A DNA stretch of 64,000 nt from Aphodosoma sp045631465 (lineage in GTDB: Bacteria > Bacteroidota > Bacteroidia > Bacteroidales > Paludibacteraceae). Within the stretch, counting starts at the first letter, position 1. Every line of letters starts with the position of its first letter. The translations under genes and the position numbers were made by a program. The stretch lies in NCBI GenBank assembly GCA_045631465.1, contig JAZQUV010000004.1, positions 25,420 to 89,419 of the forward strand. The letters run 5' to 3'. A model generated the notes under the pieces. It was not told where the DNA came from. It ran no database searches and saw only the letters and a program-made list of their open reading frames with translations. This document shows positions 1 through 11,597 of this stretch, piece after piece.

Positions 1-133
1 AAAATATTAACAAGATATTAACAAAGATTTTGACATACCAAATCAACCATTCCTACAACAAATAAAAATATCAACAACAGATAATTATGTATGAAAAAAC
101 ACAAATAATATATTGATTTCAAATATTTTTTTG

Positions 134-141
134 TAACTTTG
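134..141 (+). promoter_or_regulatory. Bacteroidetes-type promoter -7 element (TAACTTTG)
   Basis: TAACTTTG matches the Bacteroidetes -7 consensus TAnnTTTG. A TTG at 113-115, 18 bases upstream, could be the -33 element. Transcription would start near 148, so the upstream in-frame ATG at 139 would be excluded and the giant gene would begin at 181. Confidence 0.7.
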
Positions 142-180
142 CGAACTCTGACTAAATATCCACCAAAAATAATACTGTAT

Positions 181-3100
181 ATGAAACGTATAGCTCTATT
201 TCTTTCTATTTTTGTCACTGCTTTTGCTCAATTTACCTTAGCACAAAGCCGCGATATAATTCGTGAAGACTTTGATTCGCTCACTAATGCAATCCCTTTG
301 GGATGGAGCAATTCCGACCACACACTGTCGAATCCTATGTATAATTGGCAATATTATGCCCCAGGGTATGGCGATGATGGCAAGTGTCTACGTTTCAACT
401 CATACACTTCACGAAGTGGCGAAATATCTAAACTCAAAACCTACTCGTTCGCCCTCACTACCGAGCAAGTACTCCGTTTCAAATTTCGCAACCCTACTGG
501 AGGCGATTTATCTGTATATCTCTCGGTGGATGGAGGTGCTACTAACGGAAACCTTCTCGAATCTAACCTACAAGCATACGATTGGACTGAACGCGAATAT
601 TCTCTCGCAGCATTTACAGGACAAACCAACTGTTGCATCGTGTTCCAATCAACATCCAACGCTGGTAGTGGCGATGCCTTTCACTACCTCGATAACGTAG
701 TGGTTGAAGATATTCCTCTTTGCTCTTATCCTCAAAACATAAATCTACTATCGGTTACCGAACGCTCTGCTATGTTACTATGGAATTTATCAGGCATAGG
801 AGGACAACCCGAACAATATCGCTTAATGATATATGACACAAAAACCAAATTGACAGATACAACACTATTCGATGCAGAAGAATTGACATACGAAATAGAA
901 AATCTTGTACCAAATCGCTCATACGAAGCTGTACTTCAGGCCTATTGTGGTGTTGGTCGTGGATATAGTCAAGAGTCAGAACCTATAGAATTCACTACCA
1001 TGTGCGAACAAGTATCAATACCATGGAGTACTACGTTCGACAATGAAACCACAGACCTACCTGAATGTTGGACAACCGACCGCAACAATCCCAAAGCAAC
1101 AAAGGTGCAAAACAAAATTGCCTATGACAATATTGGCAATGCGCTATGCCTCACAGCAACAACATCAAACGGCGCTTTCGTAGCTACTCCTATACTAAAT
1201 CATGCAGCTAACGACCTTGACATTAAAATGAAGTTATATGCCGCCAAAGGTACAGCGTTCTCAGTTGGTATTATGACCGAACCATCAATGCCCGAGACAT
1301 TTGAGGTACTATGGCGCGATACTATACAAGTTGACAATAGCTGGATAGAATATCGTCGTCCTACTATCACTTCTCTTGGTTACTCTGCATCAGACCACGC
1401 AGCTTTAGCCATTGCTCTTGATGCTGGCGTTGTAGCTACACTATATGTAGACGACATCAATGTAACGGATGCTCCTACTTGTATGTATATAGATAACCTA
1501 CGATACCTAACTTCGTCGGATACCACAATTACTATTGATTGGCATGAATATCAAACTGCAGATGCTTACGAAGTGGAAATTACCGACAACAATGGCGTTA
1601 TCTCTTACGAAACCTCATCGACCAAACCATTTATCGTAACAGGTCTCACTCCCGATACACAATACTCACTTCGCATCCGCTCGATTTGCAGCAATGAACG
1701 TGGCGAATGGTCAAACTCTATCGAAGCTCGCACTATGTGTATGCCTCGCGAACCAATATTTGTCGAACAATTTGCCACAGGTAGTATACCTACTTGCTGG
1801 ATATCAAAACAAATCGTAGGTAGCAACAACACAGGAAAATATAACTACGGTGATGCCGCATGGTACACTTCATCGTCAAAAACTCACTCTGCCGGAGCTG
1901 CTTTGGCCGCTCGCAGATCATATGCTGGTATACGCACTCTACTCACAACTCAAGCCATAGAAATCGACCGTGCAAGTAAATACGACATGCGTTTTTGGTT
2001 CTATCGCGAATCTATGACAGGTTCAGACTCTATTATTGTTTGGGTAAACAATCGTCCTGACTTAATCGGTGCTACTTGTCTCGACACACTATGCAACAAC
2101 ATTAACAATGCCGACAAAGTAACCTCTTCTGGTTGGTATAAATACGAATATAACATTCCTCTTCAAGGCACCACCTACATCTTGTTCGAAGCCGTAGCTG
2201 GGTATGTCAAAATCATGTATATCGATGATCTAGAGGTTTTCCTTGCTCCTACTTGTCGCAAAATCAAAAATATAAAATGGATTGGCGAAACTACACACAG
2301 CGGCACATTAGGTTGGACCAAAGCTGTAGACGAATCACAATGGATTATAGACTACACCATTAACAACAACCACTACACCGATACTGTAGACCAACCACAA
2401 TACGAAATCAATGGTTTAGAACCTGCAACACAATATACCGTAAGCGGCACAGCACGCGCCTATTGTGGAGGTACAGATATGGGTGAAGCTGTAGACTTCA
2501 CATTCTCGTTCATGACACTATGCGAGGCTGTAACAGAATTCCCATTCATCGAGGGTTTCGAAAACCAAATGTTCCCTCCTAAGTGTTGGTCACAATGGCA
2601 AATTGCATCTGCCGACATACTCGATTCAACAGCACAAGGCTGGGGCCGCAATGTGCAACTTACATCCTATATCCACAATGGTGTAGCTTCAGCACAGTTA
2701 TACAACAAGCCAGATGGTTATCGCCACATACTAGTTACTCCACAGCTCGATTTCGGCGAAGGAGGATATCGCCTCACATATTGGCACTATCGAAATACGG
2801 CTTCTCCTATACGCCAAAAAGAAGGCTTACACATATGGATTAATGACACACCTTCTACCGATGGAGCTCGTGAACTACTATACATAAAAAGCAATAAAAT
2901 AATAGAACCTTACGAAGACGTAATTGGCTTTTATAAATATCGCGTTGATATTACCGAAGGAGGATTAAAGTATATCATATTTGAAGGTATATCGGAAGGT
3001 GGCACAGCTACATTCATCGACGATATTGAAATCAAACCTATACCGATGTGCGACGAAGTTCGCAAATTTGGAGTAGTTCACAGATTACATAATGAGGTAA

Positions 3101-6100
3101 TGCTTGATATAGAAGATGAGGGTGTTACAGAATGGGAAGTGTCATACGGCATAGGCAATTTTTTACCTAATGATGGGTCTATCGCTCAAAGCAATAACCA
3201 AGCAAATGGTCGCCTTACAATCACCAACCTCCAACCATCTACTACATACAAAGTTTATGCACGTCGTGTATGTGGTGATGCACGAGGTGAATGGACAGAA
3301 GAACCAATTGAAGTGACTACATTATGTGAACCTATCGTAGTGAATAAAACTCAAGAATGGGTAGAGGGATTTGAAGATTATGCGTTGAATGCTACTATCC
3401 TTGGTTGCTATTTGCAAGAATATAATGTGTCGACAAGTCGCGAACTAAAGGCCTATGCCACTTACGACGAAATTGACTATAACTTCGACAATGTGTGGTA
3501 CACAATTACGCCTTATGCTGGTACACGCTATGCATTTGCCACAGAATACAATAGCGATAACTGGCTATTTGCTTATGTAGACCTCGTAGCTGGCGAAAAC
3601 TACGAACTATCGGTAATGGCACGACATGGCAATGCCACTACTAATATTCCAACTAACGTATCACTTGCCTATGGCAATGCTCCTACGGCAGATAGTATGA
3701 GTACATATATCGTGAGCAACATACAAGTAGATGGCATGTGGACTCAAGTACTTGGAGCATTTGAAGTACCTCAAGATGGTAGATATTTTGTAGGCATTCA
3801 CCTCGTTAATCCAGATTACTACGAAAAGGCTGCTCTCGACAACATACGACTAAGAGTAAGCAATTGCGTTATGCCAACATCAATGTCAGTGTCACGCACT
3901 ACAAATGATAAAGCTGTAATCAATGTAGTAACACTTTCAGATAGTATCCGTATTGCTGTGGCAGATGCACCTTTCAATCCTGTTAGCGACGAAGCCAATA
4001 TCTATAATCACGCTGTAAAAGTAACTGGCACAGAATATACAATCAATGGTTTACAACCTAATAAAAAATACTACTTCTCAGTGCGTGGAACATGTGGCGA
4101 ATATAAAAGCGACTGGATGAGAGTAGATTCTTTTGAAACTCGCTGTTTGCCTATAACTTTGCCTTTAATTGAAACATTCGAAGGTGCTCCAACCGACAAT
4201 TTCGACTGCTGGAGCATAATAGGTTCTGGTTCGGGAGATAAATCTACCAACACTAAATATGCTGGCAATACTGGCTATCGTGCTAATGGTGTAACACTCA
4301 TTTCGCCCGAACTCAATGTAGAATCTCTCGAAGAGTATATGCTCACAGGATGGGCTTATACGTTAGGTAACAAGGTATCATTTGCCGTAGGCGTGATGTC
4401 TGACCCTAATAGCCTTGAAACTTTTGAGCCTGTCACTACCATCACAATACATGAACGCACGACTTGGACACAATTCTTCTCGTTCTTCTCTTCTCTCTCT
4501 AACGATGACTTTTCCGAAGTTCGTGATGCAAAATATGTTGCTATCGTAATACCTAATGACGTAGACTTCTATTTCGACAACATCCGCATTGAACGTACCG
4601 TAATATGTCCTAACGTTAGCGAAGCTACAATATCAAACATCACTTCTTCATCGGTTAATATTTCATGGATAGTGAATGGTATAGAGAATCAATGGCAAGT
4701 ACAAGCCTATACTGCAGATGGCAAATTGGCAGTAGACACTATAATTAAGAATACAACCAACACTAAACTCTCATCTTTCAACTGCCAAATATCTAATCTT
4801 CAGCCTTCGCAATACTACGATTTCTATGTCACAGCACTATGCTCCGATGTAGATCAAAGCGTTGTTAGTTATGCTGGTGGTGTACGCACACTTTGTCGCG
4901 AAGTAATGCCATTGCCTTATGCCGAAGGAATGGAAGGGGCTGAATACATAAACGATTTATGTTTCTCATACATCAATAATAAGGCTGAATATCCGTCTGT
5001 ATCGCTCGACAAAGCTCTATTTGTGATGGGAGGCAAACAGGCATTGGAGCTCACCATGTCAGCTACAGAACCTTTGTGCGTTATTATGCCTACCTTCGAA
5101 GTCCCAACCAACCAATTGCGAATCTCTTTCGACTATCGCAACGAAACCGCCGATATTCGTTGGAACACCAACCTTATGCTTGGTGTTATTAGTGATGCCA
5201 ACGACATTACTTCTTTCGACACTTTACTAGTACTACCTATGAAGGTCGACAGCACTCGTGTTTACTACTATTTCGACTCAATTCCTGAGGCAAAAGCCAA
5301 TGCTCGTATCGCATTCTGCTATGGACCAGGTCCTATCAACAATCGTAGTTGTGCTATCGACAATATTCTAATCGAAGAGATACCTAATTGTATAGAACCA
5401 GCCAAAGAAATTGAGGTGATAAACATCACCGATACCTCTGCTAAATTCAAAATAGACCCACGAGGCACAACTTCAATCGAATACAAAATAGAGAATATAA
5501 CTAGTAAAGAAGAAATAATAGGTAATTCTTCTCTTTCAACTTCAAATTCAACACTACTCGTTTCAAATTTATCTCCTCGCACCTACTACAACCTATACAT
5601 ACGTTCTGTTTGTTCAGAAGAGAAGAAAAGTCCGTGGGTCGGCCCATTGACATTCCGCACAAATTGTCTTGATGGCACTACTACGCCATGGATCGAAACT
5701 TTCGAAGACTATACCGACATATCGCAATCATGTTTCATCACCATAGGGGCAGACAAGAACAACAATCCAGCTTCAACGGTCACCACCCAATCGACCAACA
5801 TCTTGTTAGGATCAGGACGTTATGCTAACCGTGGCCAAAAAGGTATGCTAATGTCATTAGCTAAATACCGCGAACTATATGTAGCATTACCTCGTTTCGA
5901 CACACCAATATCTGAGTTAAAACTCCTATTCGATTACTATAGCGAAGAGCATGATGGAGTGACTGCCGATTTGATTCTTGGCGTAATGACCAACCTCAAC
6001 GATGTGCTCACATTCAAACAGCTAAACGCCTATGGCACGACTAACGGATTTACCACTATACGCGAATCATTCGAATCGCTCCCAGCCGAATACGACAATG

Positions 6101-9100
6101 GATACTTAGTTTTCAAATGGTGCAACTTCCACGAAGAGTGGTCTGCTGGTCCTACCTATTATGCCTATTGTGCGCTCGATAATATAAAAATTGAATCGAA
6201 AGCCACATGCTTTGGTCCTGAAAACATTAAAATAGAATCTATATCTGACACATCAGCAACTTTCTCATGGTCACAAATAGAAGATGTAACAAACTTTGAG
6301 TACAGATTACAACTTGCCGACAATAGAAATCAGATTGTTGATAGTGGAGCTATATTCAACACTCAACTTTCAACATCCAACTTAACTCCAAGTACAAATT
6401 ACCTTCTATCGCTCCGCACTCTTTGTAACGACACTCTCTATTCTGATTGGACAGAATTTAATTTCCGCACATTGGCATTACCTCCTGTGCTACCTTATCG
6501 CGTCGATTTCGAAGATAACGAAGCCTACAATTGGACATTAATTAATGGTTCACAAACAAACAAATTGGTAATAGGATCGGATACTATGGCTGTGCACTCA
6601 GGCAATAAAGCGTTATATGTATCACACAATGATTCTGACTATTTCTACTACTTTGAATATGCTTCAGATGTACATGCCTATCGTCCTATTCGTCTCAATG
6701 CAGGAGAATATATCTGTGAATTTGATTGGCGTTGTGCTGGTGAGGATACTCGCGACTATGGTCGAGTATACCTTGTGCCTACAGCACAAAAAATCGAGGC
6801 AGGCATAGCTATTGCAGCTCAAGCATATGTACCTACAGGATGCATAGCTATCGATGGCGGAATCCACCTCAATGAGCAACCTACATGGAAACATAAAATA
6901 GTAGAATTCTCGATTAACGAACCTACATTCTACAATCTCGTTGTATCTTGGCACAACAATAATGCCGATGGCACTACACCTCCATTTGCAATCGACAATC
7001 TCACAATACGCGAGGCAACATGCTTACCAGTGTCTAATCTACATGTGTCGGCAATAGATGATATAAGTGCTACTATCGTATGGGATTCACAAAACGAATC
7101 AACTAATTACGAATATAGAATACAAAACACTTATAACAAAGAAGAAATCGCAAACGCCCAAATACAAATAGCAAATGGCTCTCAACTATCTATTCATAAC
7201 CTATCGCCTACAACAACCTATACTTTTGCTATCCGCGCCCTATGTGACAACAATGATATATCGCAATGGCGAGAAATCACTTTCACTACCGAAAAAGTAG
7301 CAGCAACTGCTCCTTATACTACGGGATTTGAAACAAAAGCCGATAATGATGAATGGACTATCCTCAATTGGGGCAACAATCAATTCATCGTTGGCCCTGA
7401 TGATGAAGCAGTAAACAGTGGCGACTCAGCACTATATGTACATAGCAAACAGGACTCTTATGCAGTAAGTTACAACTATGTACGCAATGCAAGCTACACC
7501 TATGAGACTCAATATATCTATGCTTATCGTTTAGTGGAATTCGAACCAGGAACCTATTATATCGACTACGACTGGAAATCTGAAGGCAAAGAAAATGAAG
7601 ACTTTGCACGCGTATTTCTTGCCCCTACATCGGTGGCGATAGAACCAGGTAAAACAATCGATATGTCGCAAGTAATTGCTCTCGACCGTGGAGCTATGTA
7701 TGGTTCTACAACATGGAGTCGTCAAGGTGGTGTGTTAATTACCAACGACACCGCAAAATACAAACTTGTAATAGCTTGGCAAAATGAGATAGATGGCACC
7801 TACTACACAGGGGCTCTGCCTGTAGCTATCGACAATATCAACATCACTCGTCTATCTTGTAATGTAATAGACAATATTTCACTTGTTGAATTAGGTTCTA
7901 CGGATGCTACCATTGAATTCACCAACCTCAATGGTACGGGAGAAGTAAGGTATTACTTATCTAAAACAAATAATTATACCGAAGCTATACTAACAGCTAC
8001 TACTTCATCCAACAACATAACTCTCTCTTCTCTTGATGCCAACACCACATACTATCTCTTCCTTCAAGCACTCTGTGACGAAGGCGAATCACCTATGCGA
8101 GAGATTGCGTTCACAACAACCAAATACCAATATCAAGTTCCATTTAATGCCGACTTTGAGTCGGATGACGACAACACTCGCTGGACATTTGTACATAGTT
8201 TTGGTTCTAATAAGTTTGTGATAAATAGCGACCCACAAGCCGTCAATCTTGGCGAAAAAGCGCTTTATATATCAAATGGAGACTCAACATACAAATATGT
8301 CGACTACGAACGTAATGTAACAGCCTATACATCATTGTCATTTGCCGAAGCAGGCGAATATGTAGTTAGTTTCGACTACAAAGTAAAAGGTGAAACGAAT
8401 GGCGACTATGCGCGAGTTTTCCTTGCATCTACTACATCCAAACTGGCAGAAAACACTCGTTATCCATTCAACGACCTACGTTCAGACTTTATTGCTCTCG
8501 ATGGAGGTCATGGTTTATGTTCTGATACAGCTATTTGGCGCAACCAAACTATGGTATTCGATGTAGCCGTGGCAGGCAACTACAATCTTGTTGTCACTTG
8601 GCACAACGACCAATATATCAATGGTAATCCTCCTATTGCCATCGACAATATCATCATTCGTCGCAACACATGTAAGGCTATCGACGAAGTTATTCTCCAC
8701 GAGGTAGCAGATGTAACAGCTACTGTGGTTGTACCTTATGAGCATCAAGCGCAACTATTCGAATATCGCATCAGTCTCAACTACGATCCAGACAAGGCAT
8801 TCCTATCGGGCACTTTTGTTGGCGACACCCTTCGTCTCACCGACCTCAAGCCTAACACCACGCAATATCTATTCCTACGTGCCAAATGCTCGGATGCAGA
8901 CTATTCTTTGTGGAAAATGATAGAAATATCTACCTACTGCGATGATATTATCCGCGTGACTAAGACTCAGCCTTATACCGACAATTTCGAATACAACGAT
9001 ATTGATCCATGCTGGCTCGTGTCGCAAGCCCCTCGTTCTTCAGGTCAAATCAGTATGCTTTCATCATTAGAAACTATTGTATTAAAGGCTACGAATGATG

Positions 9101-11505
9101 TAGATGTGCGTCTCACCCGTCCATTCTACCTAGAGGCAGGACGTCGTTATGAGTTGAGCATTAAATCGCGCCAACGCGAATTGCTCGAAGACTCACGCAT
9201 AGGATTTGTGGCTGGCTACAAAGGTAAATACGACACTCTAGCACAACATACAGTGACCCAAGCATATGAATACTACGATGCAACATTCACACCTATGCAA
9301 TCAGGTGTATACGAACTCGGTGTGAGAATCTTCACCCCTTGGTGGTGCAACAACTCAACTACCTATCTACTTACTATTGATGAATTTGAAGTTAAAGAAG
9401 TACTTTTATCAAAACCCGAAAATTTCTCTGCCGACTACATCTCTTCTACCGAAGTTGATCTAAGTTGGAAAGCTGATGGTTTGGCAGATTCACATCAAGT
9501 GCAATTGCTCATCAATGGTTCAGTAGTAGCCGATACAATTGTGACTGACACAACAGTAGGATTCGATGGATTGAAGAACTCTACTCTATATGATGCTCGC
9601 GTGCGTGGATTGCTCACTTTGGCTGGCGACAGTTCAAATTGGTCGACACTATCGTTCCGCACTCACTGCGATGTAGTAGCTTTGCCATTCCGCGAAAACT
9701 TTGAATCGTCAGGCAACAATTTACCAAACTGTTGGACCACAGCTTCTACACTCGACGAAGAGATGCGTGATTGGAGCGTAACCGAAAATTATAACGGCAA
9801 CAAGATGGCTACAGTCAATACCTCATTAGCTCATGGTTATGCCGTACTACACACTCCACTTCTTTTTGTCGATAGCGATATCTACTCATTATCGTTCTGC
9901 TATAATGTCAACATCGGCAACGATGAATATTTCGTAGCTCGTATCAGCGACGACTCAGGCTATTCGTTCAATGATACCATACTTATGTCGACTCAAACTC
10001 TAGGTTGGGATACTCTAGAATATGACCTATCGGGCTATGCTGGCAAAACAATTATGATAGAATTCAAAGTACGCTCGGTGCGTGATAATAGCTACTCACA
10101 ACAAGTAAATATCGATGATATAAAGATTGTATGCCGCAGTAGCAGCGAAGTAACATTCACCGACCACATCTGCTGGGGTAATCGCTATCGCAATTATGGA
10201 TTTGATATTGAGACAAGCAAACTCAACTTCGGTCTCAACCGCATCGAAATGTTGCGTGAATCGCAAGCCGAAGGGGAATGCGACACGCTTAAAGTGCTCA
10301 ATCTCCATGTCGACCCTGCAGGCACATTCTATCTCAACGACACTATCTGTCCTGGCGATGTGTACAACGAAGGTGCCTTTGCTGGATACAACCTCACCGA
10401 AACAGGCACTTATCTCAGTGAACCTCTTGTATCTTCATGTGGCTGCGACTCTATAGTGCGACTCTATCTCGTAGTGCAAGCCAAACGCCATGTGATTAAT
10501 GCCTCTATCTGCGAAGGAGAAGTATACGAATTTGCAGGAAAACAACTCACCCAAACAGGCATCTATGTTGACACTATTTCGTACTGCGAATTCTCTACAC
10601 TCAACCTTGTAGTACATCCTAAATATTTCTATCATGGTGATACTATTTGCGAAAACACCTATTTAGAATGGGAAGGAATGCAACTCAACAAAACAGGTCG
10701 TTATGAGCGCACATATCTCAATCGTGAAGGTTGCGACTCTATCGAGGTCATGAATCTTTGGGTGATACCAGAACACACATCTCTCGATGTCACTATTTGT
10801 CAAGGTACAACCTACTATTTCGGAGGCAAAGAACTATCTGCACCAGGCACATATCGTGACTCGCTCGTCAACTTCCTTGGATGCGACTCTATTATCACAC
10901 TACATCTATCTATATCTGAGCCTGCGCGTAGTCATTTCAATGATTATGTGTGCCAAGGCTATGAATATGTAGGCTATGGATTCCATGTATCTGGCATTGT
11001 TGGCGATACACTCCTACAACGCACCACAAGCACTCTCGAAGGTTGCGACTCTATCATCGAGCTCTTTGTGACATTCTATCCAACCTATACTATCGACACT
11101 ACAATAGTGATAGCATCTGGCGATGTATACGAATTTGGCGAACAAACACTCACCAAGGCAGGCAACTATAGCGAGACATTCGTCTCATCGGCAGGTTGCG
11201 ACTCGGTGGTTAACCTCACACTCGTGGTCGGCACCGCCATCGAAAACATCAACTCTATGCCATTAGTCATAGTGCCTAACCCAGTTAAGGCAAATAGTTC
11301 ATTCGTCATTCAAGCGGATATTACACAACATCTATGCGATGGTGTCATTGTCGAAGTATTTAATGCTATTGGCCAACGTGTTTATAGAACAGAACCAACA
11401 CAATATCCTATTGCAATAGATGCTACCCCTACACGTGGTGTATATCTCGTCCGTCTTACAACAGCAGATGGTTCTATCTATCAAAACAAGCTCATTGTCG
11501 AATAA
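181..11505 (+). CDS. Giant T9SS cargo protein: jelly-roll/FN3 repeats plus CDS repeats (3774 aa)
   Basis: Predicted secreted surface protein. Residues 1-21 form a signal peptide ending FTLA, followed by Gln. The body is about 13 units. Each is a jelly-roll (choice-of-anchor J or MAM-like) domain that starts near xPFxExFE and continues to a Cys-Trp, and most are followed by a fibronectin type III domain that starts at a Cys and ends in a FRTxC-like strand. From about residue 3315 come seven repeats of about 50 residues with the pattern ICxG...GxY...GCDS...LxLxV. The last about 85 residues (starting IVPNPV, ending GVYLVRLTT...KLIVE) are a T9SS type A sorting domain. The start at 181 is chosen for the signal peptide and the promoter at 134-141. 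The closest relative in the window is the 3463-residue protein at 21737-32128. Adhesion or matrix binding is inferred from architecture; no enzymatic domain is seen. Confidence 0.85.
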   Translation: MKRIALFLSIFVTAFAQFTLAQSRDIIREDFDSLTNAIPLGWSNSDHTLSNPMYNWQYYAPGYGDDGKCLRFNSYTSRSGEISKLKTYSFALTTEQVLRFKFRNPTGGDLSVYLSVDGGATNGNLLESNLQAYDWTEREYSLAAFTGQTNCCIVFQSTSNAGSGDAFHYLDNVVVEDIPLCSYPQNINLLSVTERSAMLLWNLSGIGGQPEQYRLMIYDTKTKLTDTTLFDAEELTYEIENLVPNRSYEAVLQAYCGVGRGYSQESEPIEFTTMCEQVSIPWSTTFDNETTDLPECWTTDRNNPKATKVQNKIAYDNIGNALCLTATTSNGAFVATPILNHAANDLDIKMKLYAAKGTAFSVGIMTEPSMPETFEVLWRDTIQVDNSWIEYRRPTITSLGYSASDHAALAIALDAGVVATLYVDDINVTDAPTCMYIDNLRYLTSSDTTITIDWHEYQTADAYEVEITDNNGVISYETSSTKPFIVTGLTPDTQYSLRIRSICSNERGEWSNSIEARTMCMPREPIFVEQFATGSIPTCWISKQIVGSNNTGKYNYGDAAWYTSSSKTHSAGAALAARRSYAGIRTLLTTQAIEIDRASKYDMRFWFYRESMTGSDSIIVWVNNRPDLIGATCLDTLCNNINNADKVTSSGWYKYEYNIPLQGTTYILFEAVAGYVKIMYIDDLEVFLAPTCRKIKNIKWIGETTHSGTLGWTKAVDESQWIIDYTINNNHYTDTVDQPQYEINGLEPATQYTVSGTARAYCGGTDMGEAVDFTFSFMTLCEAVTEFPFIEGFENQMFPPKCWSQWQIASADILDSTAQGWGRNVQLTSYIHNGVASAQLYNKPDGYRHILVTPQLDFGEGGYRLTYWHYRNTASPIRQKEGLHIWINDTPSTDGARELLYIKSNKIIEPYEDVIGFYKYRVDITEGGLKYIIFEGISEGGTATFIDDIEIKPIPMCDEVRKFGVVHRLHNEVMLDIEDEGVTEWEVSYGIGNFLPNDGSIAQSNNQANGRLTITNLQPSTTYKVYARRVCGDARGEWTEEPIEVTTLCEPIVVNKTQEWVEGFEDYALNATILGCYLQEYNVSTSRELKAYATYDEIDYNFDNVWYTITPYAGTRYAFATEYNSDNWLFAYVDLVAGENYELSVMARHGNATTNIPTNVSLAYGNAPTADSMSTYIVSNIQVDGMWTQVLGAFEVPQDGRYFVGIHLVNPDYYEKAALDNIRLRVSNCVMPTSMSVSRTTNDKAVINVVTLSDSIRIAVADAPFNPVSDEANIYNHAVKVTGTEYTINGLQPNKKYYFSVRGTCGEYKSDWMRVDSFETRCLPITLPLIETFEGAPTDNFDCWSIIGSGSGDKSTNTKYAGNTGYRANGVTLISPELNVESLEEYMLTGWAYTLGNKVSFAVGVMSDPNSLETFEPVTTITIHERTTWTQFFSFFSSLSNDDFSEVRDAKYVAIVIPNDVDFYFDNIRIERTVICPNVSEATISNITSSSVNISWIVNGIENQWQVQAYTADGKLAVDTIIKNTTNTKLSSFNCQISNLQPSQYYDFYVTALCSDVDQSVVSYAGGVRTLCREVMPLPYAEGMEGAEYINDLCFSYINNKAEYPSVSLDKALFVMGGKQALELTMSATEPLCVIMPTFEVPTNQLRISFDYRNETADIRWNTNLMLGVISDANDITSFDTLLVLPMKVDSTRVYYYFDSIPEAKANARIAFCYGPGPINNRSCAIDNILIEEIPNCIEPAKEIEVINITDTSAKFKIDPRGTTSIEYKIENITSKEEIIGNSSLSTSNSTLLVSNLSPRTYYNLYIRSVCSEEKKSPWVGPLTFRTNCLDGTTTPWIETFEDYTDISQSCFITIGADKNNNPASTVTTQSTNILLGSGRYANRGQKGMLMSLAKYRELYVALPRFDTPISELKLLFDYYSEEHDGVTADLILGVMTNLNDVLTFKQLNAYGTTNGFTTIRESFESLPAEYDNGYLVFKWCNFHEEWSAGPTYYAYCALDNIKIESKATCFGPENIKIESISDTSATFSWSQIEDVTNFEYRLQLADNRNQIVDSGAIFNTQLSTSNLTPSTNYLLSLRTLCNDTLYSDWTEFNFRTLALPPVLPYRVDFEDNEAYNWTLINGSQTNKLVIGSDTMAVHSGNKALYVSHNDSDYFYYFEYASDVHAYRPIRLNAGEYICEFDWRCAGEDTRDYGRVYLVPTAQKIEAGIAIAAQAYVPTGCIAIDGGIHLNEQPTWKHKIVEFSINEPTFYNLVVSWHNNNADGTTPPFAIDNLTIREATCLPVSNLHVSAIDDISATIVWDSQNESTNYEYRIQNTYNKEEIANAQIQIANGSQLSIHNLSPTTTYTFAIRALCDNNDISQWREITFTTEKVAATAPYTTGFETKADNDEWTILNWGNNQFIVGPDDEAVNSGDSALYVHSKQDSYAVSYNYVRNASYTYETQYIYAYRLVEFEPGTYYIDYDWKSEGKENEDFARVFLAPTSVAIEPGKTIDMSQVIALDRGAMYGSTTWSRQGGVLITNDTAKYKLVIAWQNEIDGTYYTGALPVAIDNINITRLSCNVIDNISLVELGSTDATIEFTNLNGTGEVRYYLSKTNNYTEAILTATTSSNNITLSSLDANTTYYLFLQALCDEGESPMREIAFTTTKYQYQVPFNADFESDDDNTRWTFVHSFGSNKFVINSDPQAVNLGEKALYISNGDSTYKYVDYERNVTAYTSLSFAEAGEYVVSFDYKVKGETNGDYARVFLASTTSKLAENTRYPFNDLRSDFIALDGGHGLCSDTAIWRNQTMVFDVAVAGNYNLVVTWHNDQYINGNPPIAIDNIIIRRNTCKAIDEVILHEVADVTATVVVPYEHQAQLFEYRISLNYDPDKAFLSGTFVGDTLRLTDLKPNTTQYLFLRAKCSDADYSLWKMIEISTYCDDIIRVTKTQPYTDNFEYNDIDPCWLVSQAPRSSGQISMLSSLETIVLKATNDVDVRLTRPFYLEAGRRYELSIKSRQRELLEDSRIGFVAGYKGKYDTLAQHTVTQAYEYYDATFTPMQSGVYELGVRIFTPWWCNNSTTYLLTIDEFEVKEVLLSKPENFSADYISSTEVDLSWKADGLADSHQVQLLINGSVVADTIVTDTTVGFDGLKNSTLYDARVRGLLTLAGDSSNWSTLSFRTHCDVVALPFRENFESSGNNLPNCWTTASTLDEEMRDWSVTENYNGNKMATVNTSLAHGYAVLHTPLLFVDSDIYSLSFCYNVNIGNDEYFVARISDDSGYSFNDTILMSTQTLGWDTLEYDLSGYAGKTIMIEFKVRSVRDNSYSQQVNIDDIKIVCRSSSEVTFTDHICWGNRYRNYGFDIETSKLNFGLNRIEMLRESQAEGECDTLKVLNLHVDPAGTFYLNDTICPGDVYNEGAFAGYNLTETGTYLSEPLVSSCGCDSIVRLYLVVQAKRHVINASICEGEVYEFAGKQLTQTGIYVDTISYCEFSTLNLVVHPKYFYHGDTICENTYLEWEGMQLNKTGRYERTYLNREGCDSIEVMNLWVIPEHTSLDVTICQGTTYYFGGKELSAPGTYRDSLVNFLGCDSIITLHLSISEPARSHFNDYVCQGYEYVGYGFHVSGIVGDTLLQRTTSTLEGCDSIIELFVTFYPTYTIDTTIVIASGDVYEFGEQTLTKAGNYSETFVSSAGCDSVVNLTLVVGTAIENINSMPLVIVPNPVKANSSFVIQADITQHLCDGVIVEVFNAIGQRVYRTEPTQYPIAIDATPTRGVYLVRLTTADGSIYQNKLIVE

Positions 11506-11535
11506 AACAAGTTGATATTCCTCCTTGTGAGGCAC

Positions 11536-11576
11536 AAAAAAATCTTCATTCTGTCATGGCAGAATGAAGATTTTTT
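11536..11576. terminator. Bidirectional rho-independent terminator
   Basis: An A-tract and the arm TCTTCATTCTG pair perfectly with CAGAATGAAGA and a T-tract across a six-base loop. It lies between the convergent ends of the giant gene and tpiA and can serve both. Nearly the same stem occurs after lpdA at 43657-43699. Confidence 0.9.
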
Positions 11577-11597
11577 CATTAAATATATATTGTATAA

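Noticed and set aside
139..180. Upstream start for the first giant gene
   Set aside because: ATG 139 overlaps the -7 promoter element and would put 14 polar residues ahead of a clean signal peptide.
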